Positions 1 to 6,499 of a stretch of DNA of 14,733 bases are shown here, piece by piece. How positions within the stretch are numbered: the first letter of the stretch is position 1; each line of letters opens with the position of its first letter. The stretch is from an uncultured Parabacteroides sp. GTDB lineage: Bacteria; Bacteroidota; Bacteroidia; Bacteroidales; Tannerellaceae. A program made the translations under genes and the position numbers. The notes beneath the pieces are model-generated. The model made no database searches. It had not been told where the DNA came from and saw nothing but the letters and a program-made list of their open reading frames with translations. Location of the stretch: the NCBI GenBank assembly GCA_900552465.1, contig URZO01000098.1, forward strand, positions 1 through 14,733, given 5' to 3'.

Positions 1-152
1 CCCTCTCGAGAGGGGAAACAGATACTCCCGACGCTATGTCACAAATACGAAATACCCTGCTAAATCATCATTTATAGCTCAAATCTGCCAAATAATGAAT
101 TTATTTATCCCCAATGATTATCGGGTGAGCCGATTTATTACTAAAATATTAC

Positions 153-197
153 GCTGCCCGAAAAAGAACCGTCTCCATATGGGACTTATCGGGCAGC
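153..197. promoter_or_regulatory. Nested inverted repeat just upstream of the two-component promoter
   Basis: A perfect 9-bp inverted repeat, GCTGCCCGA at 153-161 and TCGGGCAGC at 189-197, encloses a second dyad at 171-185 centred on CCATATGG. The right arm ends 5 bp before the -7 element of the histidine kinase gene, so a protein bound here could control that promoter. The right arm is followed by CTTTCTATCTTT, so in RNA the structure could also end transcription entering from an unseen upstream gene. Operator and terminator roles cannot be told apart from sequence. The rest of 1-152 holds no gene that I can support. It begins with a perfect 14-bp palindrome (CCCTCTCGAGAGGG, 1-14), possibly the end of an element cut by the window edge. 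Confidence 0.45.
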
Positions 198-202
198 CTT
201 TC

Positions 203-210
203 TATCTTTG
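203..210 (+). promoter_or_regulatory. Bacteroidetes-type -7 promoter element for the two-component operon
   Basis: TATCTTTG matches the Bacteroidetes -7 consensus TAnnTTTG at every fixed position. No convincing -33 TTTG was found at the usual spacing. It lies 22 bp before the ATG at 233 and so supports that start over upstream ones in the same frame, which would lie before the promoter. Confidence 0.6.
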
Positions 211-232
211 CCGGAAAGAAGTAGACGGGCAG

Positions 233-1666
233 ATGGAAAAACGGATCAAACTGATTTATATATTATCCTTGCTTTCGGCATTGGTGGCAATCGGCGTACA
301 GGGATATTGGCTGTATAACCAATATTATTATGAGGCTGAACGGTATGCCGACGAGGTGGTTGCCGATGTGTTGCGTGTCGGAGATGAAGAATTTGCCGGG
401 CGTAAGAAGGTGGCGTTGGGGGATGATACTTCTTTTGTTCTCGGGCGGAACTCAAAGACTCAGTCAAAGCGGGATTCTGTTTCCCGGAATGTCCTGACAC
501 AGCTTCGCTTAGACTTTGATCCCAAAGGACAGGTCGATTCTGTGAACGAGGATCGGGTGAATATAACCAAACTTCATATCTCTTTTGATCCATATCTTCC
601 GGAAGACAGTATCATTCATGGCGTAGAGCGCAGTGTGGTCAACCTTTATATGCCTTTCCGGACGGAACGGCTCGACAGTCTGCTCCGGGATCGTTTGCCG
701 CAGTATGATTTCCGGGTGTCATTCTTGCCGGAGGGAGATACGTTAAGCCGGTTCGCATCTTGGGAAATCCTGCCGGGGCATCTATTCCCGCCTTGTTTGG
801 GTGTCAAATACCGTTACGCACCGTTAGAAGGGAAAGGGGTGATGATCGAGGTTGGTCTTACTGCCAATTCTCTATTGAAGAAGATGGCGGGTCAACTGAT
901 CTTAAGTCTTTTCCTGATTGTCTTATTATTGGGCTGTTTAGCTTTCCTGATCAAAACGATCCTTACACAGAAGAAGTTAGGCGAATTGCGCGAAAGCTTC
1001 GTCCACACAATGATTCATGAGTTGCGCCGTCCGGTGCAGACTATCAAGATGTGCATCGCTTTTCTGAATGACAAGCAGATGCGGACGGATGAGGCGGCGA
1101 GCGATGAGGCTGTGCAGGATGCGATGTTCGAGTTGGATAATCTTTCTGCTTATTTAGGGAAACTGAAGAATATGGTGAGTGCCGACGGTAGTGCGACGCT
1201 ATTGCATCCTGTCGCGTTCAATCTACAGGAGTTGGTGGAAAAGGTCATTCGCCTGATCCATATTCCTTCCGGAAAACAGGTCACGTTCTCCACGGCTTTC
1301 CCTCCTGAACTTCCGCCTGTTACGGCTGATCCGGTACATATCGCCAATATCCTCAGTAACCTGATTGAGAATGCGATTAAGTACTCCGGTCCGGAAGTGA
1401 ATATCCGGGTGGTTGTTATCCATAATGGACAGTCGGTCGTGTTGACGGTTGCCGATAATGGCGTGGGCATTGCTCCGGATGAACAAAGAAAAGTGTTTGA
1501 TAAATTCTACCGTTCTGTCCGTCTGCCGGATAAACAGATTCCGGGATTAGGACTGGGGCTAAGCTATGTGCGTCAGGTTGTCGAGGCGCATCACGGGCAT
1601 GTATCGCTCCGCAGTGAAGTCGGGAAGGGAACGGAAGTAACAGTGGAAATCCCTAATATAAGATGA
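233..1666 (+). CDS. Sensor histidine kinase, HisKA/HATPase type, membrane-bound
   Basis: A 477-residue two-component sensor that autophosphorylates on His and passes phosphate to the regulator encoded just downstream. Residues about 6-27 form a first membrane helix. Residues 28-220 form an extracytoplasmic sensor region I cannot assign to a family, and residues about 222-244 form a second helix. The H-box holds His262 in the order H-E-L-R-R-P. The ATP-binding domain shows an N-box with Asn376 and Asn380, a G1 box D-N-G at 408-410, and a G2 box G-L-G-L-G-L from 438. The frame stays open upstream to 95, but I chose ATG 233 because the -7 element at 203-210 lies inside that extension and the first membrane helix then falls at a normal distance from the N-terminus. 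The fourth residue after the phosphorylated His is Arg266, where Thr or Asn is usual. The last codon overlaps the next gene by ATGA. The signal sensed is unknown. Confidence 0.9.
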   Translation: MEKRIKLIYILSLLSALVAIGVQGYWLYNQYYYEAERYADEVVADVLRVGDEEFAGRKKVALGDDTSFVLGRNSKTQSKRDSVSRNVLTQLRLDFDPKGQVDSVNEDRVNITKLHISFDPYLPEDSIIHGVERSVVNLYMPFRTERLDSLLRDRLPQYDFRVSFLPEGDTLSRFASWEILPGHLFPPCLGVKYRYAPLEGKGVMIEVGLTANSLLKKMAGQLILSLFLIVLLLGCLAFLIKTILTQKKLGELRESFVHTMIHELRRPVQTIKMCIAFLNDKQMRTDEAASDEAVQDAMFELDNLSAYLGKLKNMVSADGSATLLHPVAFNLQELVEKVIRLIHIPSGKQVTFSTAFPPELPPVTADPVHIANILSNLIENAIKYSGPEVNIRVVVIHNGQSVVLTVADNGVGIAPDEQRKVFDKFYRSVRLPDKQIPGLGLGLSYVRQVVEAHHGHVSLRSEVGKGTEVTVEIPNIR

Positions 1667-2352
1667 GTATGGCAGCACCTTTGAAAATACTTTTTGCGGA
1701 CGATGACCTGAAATATTCCCTTCTTCTGAAGCGTTTTCTGGAGAAAGAAGGATATGATGTGACCTATACCGGCAACGGGACGATGGCGCTCGAGCAGTTT
1801 CCGGTCGTTAAGCCCGACCTGGTCCTGCTGGATATCAATATGCCGGGACTGAACGGTTTTGAAGTGGCGGAAAAGATACGCGAAGCCGACCGCCATGTCC
1901 TCATCTTCTTCCTTTCCGACCGTTCGGACAAAAGCGACCGTCTGAAGGGTTTTAGCCTGAAAGGAAACGATTATCTTGCCAAACCGTTCTATCCGGAAGA
2001 ATTGCTGGCGCGTATCAAAGAACGTCTGGAAACGAACCCCGAAGTGGAAGTCGAAGAAGAAACTTACCATTTCGGCAATACCGTATTCGATTACTCCACG
2101 AACGAGATACGGACCGGCAACAGCAAGACATTGATCACTTCCCGCCAGGCGGAAATCCTCCGTATCCTGGCCCGCAACCCGAATGTGGCGATCGACCGTG
2201 AAATCCTCCTTTCCACCGTATGGGGAAATGCCTCTTATGCCAATTCCCTCGCCCTGAACGTCCAAATCACTTATCTCCGCAAAGCCCTCCGCAACGACCC
2301 TTCCACCGGCATCGTTTCTTTGACAAAAAAGGGCTATATGCTGAAAGGATGA
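1663..2352 (+). CDS. Response regulator, OmpR/PhoB-like (receiver plus winged helix)
   Basis: A 229-residue DNA-binding regulator, the presumed partner of the kinase with which it overlaps by 4 bp (ATGA, 1663-1666), so translation is probably coupled. The receiver domain (about 8-122) has the acidic cluster Asp13-Asp15, the phosphoacceptor Asp57 in L-L-D-I-N-M-P-G, Ser85 at the switch position and Lys107 in A-K-P-F. The C-terminal part (about 130-229) fits the Trans_reg_C winged-helix domain, ending in the typical segment for recognition of paired DNA sites (V-W-G through K-G-Y). A second ATG two codons in (1669) would also work. Targets are unknown. The glycan cluster starting 120 bp downstream and the upstream dyad at 153-197 are the nearest candidates, but this is inference. 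It does not look like RprY. Confidence 0.9.
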   Translation: MSMAAPLKILFADDDLKYSLLLKRFLEKEGYDVTYTGNGTMALEQFPVVKPDLVLLDINMPGLNGFEVAEKIREADRHVLIFFLSDRSDKSDRLKGFSLKGNDYLAKPFYPEELLARIKERLETNPEVEVEEETYHFGNTVFDYSTNEIRTGNSKTLITSRQAEILRILARNPNVAIDREILLSTVWGNASYANSLALNVQITYLRKALRNDPSTGIVSLTKKGYMLKG

Positions 2353-2362
2353 AAAAACTTGC

Positions 2363-2370
2363 TATCTTTG
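2363..2370 (+). promoter_or_regulatory. Bacteroidetes-type -7 promoter element for the glycan cluster
   Basis: TATCTTTG, a full match to TAnnTTTG, starts 11 bp after the response-regulator stop. The TTTG at 2319-2322 is too far upstream to act as the -33 element. Transcription starting around 2376 would give a leader of roughly 95 nt before the ATG at 2472. No terminator is evident between 2353 and 2471, so some read-through from the two-component operon is possible. Confidence 0.5.
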
Positions 2371-2471
2371 TACATTGGTATTTACAAGGATATTTATACG
2401 GTTACGGACGGCGTTGAAACCGGGCTGAATGGATAGGTCTGCAAGCAAATGAAAATGTACGATAAGAAATA

Positions 2472-3533
2472 ATGGCAAAAATATTAGTCATACGACTCGC
2501 TGCTATTGCCGATGTGGCGATGACACTTCCGGTCATCTATTCTGCAGCCAAAGCTAATCCACAAGATTCGTTTACGGTGTTGACTCAGGCGTTTATGATG
2601 CCGGTTTTCATGAACCGTCCTTCCAATCTGGAGGTGATAGGCATCAGTACGAAAGGGGCCGAAAAAACACTCATCGGTCTTTTGCGCTTTACCTCCGCTT
2701 TGGTGAAGTTTGATTATGATATTGTGCTGGATCTGCAGGATGTGATCCGCACAATGATTATCCGTACACTCTTTTGGGTGAAAGGCAAGCCGGTCTATGT
2801 CCTGGATAAAATCCGGAAAAGATATCCGCCGCTTATGCGGAGAGAGAATAAGAAGATGGAACCGCTTCCTACCGTTATCGAACGTTATGCTGATGTCTTC
2901 CGGGCTGCAGGACTGGCTTATACCGAGTCGTTTACTTCTCTTTATGAATTGCGCCCGGCAGACTTGTCCAAGATGGAAGCCATTGCCGGTGTCAAAACGG
3001 GTAAATGGCTGGGAGTTGCACCTTTTGCACGCTATCGGGGAAAAGTCTATCCGATAGATGAAATGGAACAGGTCGTGGCGACTCTTTCCCGGCGGGAAGA
3101 CATAATGCTGTTCCTGTTCGGAGCGAAAGGATACGAAGAAGCGATACTGGAAGAATGGGAATATCGCTACCCAAATGTAAAGAATGTAGTCGGGAAATAT
3201 ACGCTCGACAACGAATTGGCGTTAATAAGTCAGTTAGACTTGCTGTTGAGCATGGATTCGGCTAATATGCACTTTGCGTCATTGGTCGGAACGCGTGTCC
3301 TGTCTGTTTGGGGAGCGACGCATACATATACAGGCTTTTACGGCTATCGCCAGCGTTCGGATGATGTGATCGGGCTGCCTTTGCCTTGCCGTCCCTGTTC
3401 GCAGTTCGGGCAGAAAGAGTGCGCCCGGGGAGACTGGGCATGTCTGACACAGTTGCCGGCCGAGACAATCGTCTCCCGCGTGTTGGATGCTTTGGACGAA
3501 AAGCAGCAGGTTACGGCTGGTTTATCCGAATAG
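2472..3533 (+). CDS. Glycosyltransferase family 9 (ADP-heptose:LPS heptosyltransferase-like)
   Basis: A 353-residue GT-B fold enzyme of family GT9, whose known members add heptose from ADP-heptose to the LPS inner core at the cytoplasmic face of the inner membrane. The N-terminus has the family's basic and hydrophobic start with Asp14 in R-L-A-A-I-A-D, the position of the catalytic Asp of WaaC-type enzymes. The C-terminal nucleotide-sugar site is visible as S-M-D-S-A-N-M-H (Asp262 to His267), followed by the V-W-G-A-T-H strand. A late cysteine group (Cys306, Cys309, Cys317, Cys324) matches the C-x-P-C ... C pattern common at the end of GT9 proteins. It is the first gene of a five-gene run with gaps of 17, 7, 5 and 30 bp. 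Donor and acceptor cannot be fixed from sequence, since Bacteroidales GT9 enzymes need not use heptose. Confidence 0.85.
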   Translation: MAKILVIRLAAIADVAMTLPVIYSAAKANPQDSFTVLTQAFMMPVFMNRPSNLEVIGISTKGAEKTLIGLLRFTSALVKFDYDIVLDLQDVIRTMIIRTLFWVKGKPVYVLDKIRKRYPPLMRRENKKMEPLPTVIERYADVFRAAGLAYTESFTSLYELRPADLSKMEAIAGVKTGKWLGVAPFARYRGKVYPIDEMEQVVATLSRREDIMLFLFGAKGYEEAILEEWEYRYPNVKNVVGKYTLDNELALISQLDLLLSMDSANMHFASLVGTRVLSVWGATHTYTGFYGYRQRSDDVIGLPLPCRPCSQFGQKECARGDWACLTQLPAETIVSRVLDALDEKQQVTAGLSE

Positions 3534-3550
3534 TACAAATAAAGTTGCAT

Positions 3551-4267
3551 ATGAAACAATTACATATTATCACTCCGGTAAAAGATTCGATCGAGCTGAC
3601 TTTGCAGACAATCGAATCGATACTTGCATCCGACTTTACCGCGCCTTATCATTATTATGTATATAATGATTTCAGCACGGAAAAAAACACGGAAAGGCTG
3701 CGCGAAGCCTCGGAAAGATTGGGCTTTGAACTGGTGAACCTGTCGGATCTGACCGAACATCCTTCTCCCAACTATCTGTTAATCCTTCAGACGGCACAGG
3801 AAAAGGCGATTGCGGCGGAAGCCGGATTGCTGATCGTGGAATCGGATGTTATCGTGAAGAAACATACCTTGCAGGCTTTGTTCGACGGCGCGTCGGATCG
3901 TCCGGATTGCGGGATTGCCGCAGCCGTTACTGTTGACGAGCAAGAGAATATCAACTATCCTTATTTATATGCCAAAGGTAAGGAAGGACAGGTCTTTCCT
4001 GAGAAGAAACATCTGAGTTTCTGCTGCTCGCTGCTTACGCTCTCTTTCCTGAAGACGTTCGATTTCCATCAGTTGGATCCGGAAAAGAACTGGCACGATG
4101 TGACGATTTCGCACCGTTCCCTGGAAAAGGGTTTTACGAACTATCTGTTTACCACGCTCACCGTGTGGCACCGTCCGCATGGCAGCCGTCCCTGGAAACA
4201 GCTTAAATATACAAATCCCCTGAAATATTACTGGCTGAAGTTTACGAAAGGCCTGGATAAAATCTGA
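3551..4267 (+). CDS. Small GT2-like glycosyltransferase
   Basis: A 238-residue protein that looks like a compact GT-A fold glycosyltransferase. The N-terminal strand H-I-I-T-P-V-K and the Y-N-D-F-S segment resemble the nucleotide-binding start of GT2 enzymes. Glu97-Ser98-Asp99 in I-V-E-S-D-V sits where the metal-binding DxD motif is expected. No membrane helices are seen. The C-terminus is basic and aromatic (W-H-R-P-H-G and K-Y-Y-W-L-K-F), which may help association with the membrane or with a lipid-linked acceptor. I chose the ATG at 3551, 17 bp after the GT9 stop. The frame is open further upstream, but that part lies inside the GT9 gene. It presumably acts with the neighbouring transferases on the same LPS-core or surface glycan. 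The sugar is unknown. Confidence 0.75.
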   Translation: MKQLHIITPVKDSIELTLQTIESILASDFTAPYHYYVYNDFSTEKNTERLREASERLGFELVNLSDLTEHPSPNYLLILQTAQEKAIAAEAGLLIVESDVIVKKHTLQALFDGASDRPDCGIAAAVTVDEQENINYPYLYAKGKEGQVFPEKKHLSFCCSLLTLSFLKTFDFHQLDPEKNWHDVTISHRSLEKGFTNYLFTTLTVWHRPHGSRPWKQLKYTNPLKYYWLKFTKGLDKI

Positions 4268-4274
4268 TTTGCTT

Positions 4275-5762
4275 ATGAATCATTCACCATTGGTTTCGGT
4301 AATCGTGCCCGTGTACAACATGGAACAGTATTTGGGTGAAACGCTCGACTCTGTTTTAGCTTCCGACTATCCTTCGTTTGAAGTGATTGTCATGGACGAC
4401 GGTTCGAAAGATTCCTCCCTGCAGATTGCAAAAGCCTATGCTTCGAAGGATGCACGGGTGAAGGCGTATACGCAACCGAATGCCGGCGCCTGTGCCGCCC
4501 GCAACCATGCGATAGCGCTGGCGGAAGGGGAGTTGATCTTGCCTTTTGATGCAGATGATAAGATGTGTTCGAATTTTATAAGTGATGCAGTCGGGGCGAT
4601 TAGCCGTGATCCGGAAGTAAAAGTCGTTTGTCCTAAAGCCGAGTTTTTTGGTGAACGTACGGGTAGTTGGAATCTGCTTCCTTTTTCGCTCAATCTATTG
4701 GCTCGTAAGAATATGATACCGATTTGTTCGCTTTATTATAAGAGCGATTGGAAACGGGTTGGAGGATATGCACGGGAAATTACGGCGCGTGAAGATTGGG
4801 CCTTTTGGATTGCAGTACTGAAAGATGGGGGAAAAGTTATAACCTTATCTCGTCTCTCACTGTATTATCGGGTTAGAAGTGGTTCAAAGCGTATCACTGA
4901 CCGGCTGCAGAAAAAGAAAGTGATCGATTATTTAAATAAATCCTATCCGGAATTCTTTGAACGTGAATTAGGTGGTCCATTACATTACAGAAGAACCTGG
5001 TCGAAGCTGATTAATAAAGTATATCGTTTTTTTCATCCGCGTCTCATTTTCGTAAATAAAGAATATGAAGGCTTTGCCGACTTTGTTAAAGCGCTTCCTG
5101 TCTATTTCAGAAATGGAGATGGAAAGGTTATTCATCAAGGACGTAATGAACTGCGGGAGATTAATTATAAAGGAACTGACCTGGTCATTAAATCTTTTTG
5201 TAAACCGAACTTATTGAATCAGATTGTTTATGGTCTGATTCGCTCTTCCAAGGCGCAACGTTCGTATGAATATGCAGAGCTGTTGCTGAGATCGGGTATC
5301 GGGACGCCCCGGCCTGTCGGTTATTATACGGAAAGGAACGGCTTGTTTTTCACGCGTAGTTATTATGTGAGCTTGAAGTCGGAATGTCCCTATACGTATC
5401 GTGATTTTAAAACACATTCTTTTTCGCGTTTTACGGAAATATTGGAAGCAATCAGCCGGACAACTGCACGGATGCATGACTTTGGCTACCTGCATAAGGA
5501 TTACTCGGCCGGTAATATCCTGTTCAGAGACGATACGGAAGAGATCTCGATCGAAGTCATAGACTTAAACCGCCTGTCTTTTGGTAAAGTCGATATGGAA
5601 AAGGGCTGTAAGAATTTTGAACGCTTGCCAAGCACGGATGAAATGTTGTCGGTCTTGGCAAAAGCATACGCACAAGCGCGTGGCTTCGACCCCGACACGT
5701 GTTTCTCTCTCATGCGGCAATATATCGATATAGAAGAAGAAAAAAGAGCAAGAAAAAGATAA
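4275..5762 (+). CDS. Fusion protein: GT2 glycosyltransferase plus WaaP/InaA-type LPS kinase
   Basis: A 495-residue protein with two enzymatic halves. Residues about 7-240 are a GT2 (GT-A) glycosyltransferase: S-V-I-V-P-V-Y-N start, M-D-D-G-S, the metal motif Asp92-Ala-Asp94, and the E-D-W signature at Glu173-Asp174. From about residue 254 it changes to the lipopolysaccharide kinase family (WaaP/KdkA/InaA), which phosphorylates Kdo or heptose of the inner core. Visible there are the likely ATP lysine Lys306, Glu332 in the helix after it, the catalytic loop His407-Lys-Asp409 through Asn414, and the metal-binding Asp430. No in-frame ATG lies near the junction, so the kinase is unlikely to be made separately. 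The start is ATG 4275, 7 bp after the previous stop; a TTG two codons earlier is less likely. A+T content rises from about 4560 to 5270. Stand-alone kinases of this family are usually about 250 residues. Confidence 0.85.
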   Translation: MNHSPLVSVIVPVYNMEQYLGETLDSVLASDYPSFEVIVMDDGSKDSSLQIAKAYASKDARVKAYTQPNAGACAARNHAIALAEGELILPFDADDKMCSNFISDAVGAISRDPEVKVVCPKAEFFGERTGSWNLLPFSLNLLARKNMIPICSLYYKSDWKRVGGYAREITAREDWAFWIAVLKDGGKVITLSRLSLYYRVRSGSKRITDRLQKKKVIDYLNKSYPEFFERELGGPLHYRRTWSKLINKVYRFFHPRLIFVNKEYEGFADFVKALPVYFRNGDGKVIHQGRNELREINYKGTDLVIKSFCKPNLLNQIVYGLIRSSKAQRSYEYAELLLRSGIGTPRPVGYYTERNGLFFTRSYYVSLKSECPYTYRDFKTHSFSRFTEILEAISRTTARMHDFGYLHKDYSAGNILFRDDTEEISIEVIDLNRLSFGKVDMEKGCKNFERLPSTDEMLSVLAKAYAQARGFDPDTCFSLMRQYIDIEEEKRARKR

Positions 5763-5767
5763 ATAGT

Positions 5768-6469
5768 ATGATTCCTAAAATAATTCATTTATGCTGGTTT
5801 AGCGATGACTCTTTTCCGGTTGAGATTAAAATCTGTTTGGAAAGTTGGAAACGTGTCCTGCCGGATTATAAGATCCGGTTATGGAACTATGCGGATGCTT
5901 TGGCTATCGGTTGTAAATATATAGAAGAGGCATTAGCCGCAAAGAAATGGGCTTTTGCCGCGGATGCAGTTCGTTTTTATGCCATTTACAAAGAAGGTGG
6001 AGTTTATATGGATAGCGATATCTTAGTGGAAAGGCGTTTTGATTCGTTTATACCGGAGCATGGCTTTGCTTCTTTTCACGAATGCATGGGGACGAATGTC
6101 CGGTTACAGGCCGCTTTTTTAATTGGAGAAAAAGGGAATCAGTATTGTAAAGATGTTTTTGATTATTATAATCAGCGCCCGTTCCTTCTGCCGGATGGCT
6201 CTTTTGATATGAAAATATCGCCGGTGGTTATGATAGAGATTGCTCAGAAGAAGGGATATAGAACAGAAGATGTGGAGCAGCACTTGGAAGACGAAATTGT
6301 TATTTATCCGAGTCGTAATGTCTCTCCCAGTAAAAAGCTGAAATATCCTGAAGCCTTTGCACATCATCAGGTATATGGCAGCTGGCGCAAACATCGGTTT
6401 GGCAGGAAGATAGAACGGTTTGTGAAACATATAATTCTTTTAGTGCGTTTTACCTTGTTCAGGAGATAA
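5768..6469 (+). CDS. GT32 family glycosyltransferase (DXD sugar-binding, OCH1-like)
   Basis: A 233-residue cytosolic glycosyltransferase of the 'Gly_transf_sug' (DXD) type grouped in GT32. It opens with I-P-K-I-I-H-L-C-W-F, the family's start, and has the core A-A-D-A-V-R-F-Y-A-I-Y-K-E-G-G-V-Y-M-D with the metal-binding Asp82-Ser83-Asp84. A late H-H-Q-V-Y-G-S-W motif is also typical. The C-terminus is basic and hydrophobic, suggesting membrane contact. The start at 5768 is 5 bp after the previous stop, while an open extension to 5699 would overlap the kinase domain. The gene is noticeably A+T-rich (19 G+C of 60 in each of the two lines 5761-5820 and 6121-6180), unlike the dehydrogenase that follows. 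Bacterial members transfer various sugars to LPS, capsule or exopolysaccharide; the specificity here is unknown. Confidence 0.85.
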   Translation: MIPKIIHLCWFSDDSFPVEIKICLESWKRVLPDYKIRLWNYADALAIGCKYIEEALAAKKWAFAADAVRFYAIYKEGGVYMDSDILVERRFDSFIPEHGFASFHECMGTNVRLQAAFLIGEKGNQYCKDVFDYYNQRPFLLPDGSFDMKISPVVMIEIAQKKGYRTEDVEQHLEDEIVIYPSRNVSPSKKLKYPEAFAHHQVYGSWRKHRFGRKIERFVKHIILLVRFTLFRR

Positions 6470-6499
6470 CATTTATTGCTTTTCTCCGTTTAAATAATC

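Noticed and set aside
95..232. 46-codon N-terminal extension of the histidine kinase
   Set aside because: It contains the dyad and the -7 promoter element, and would place an odd basic segment before the first membrane helix.
1591..2265. Minus-strand open frame (224 codons) opposite the response regulator
   Set aside because: It is a shadow of the regulator's codon bias, with no promoter or family match.
1663..2352. Assignment as RprY, the known Bacteroides regulator
   Set aside because: The receiver sequence differs clearly from RprY as I recall it, including the start and the region after the phosphorylated Asp, so only the family is given.
3386..3550. Longer start for the small GT2-like gene
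   Set aside because: It would overlap the cysteine-rich end of the GT9 gene by about 150 bp and adds no conserved residues; ATG 3551 begins right at the first GT strand.
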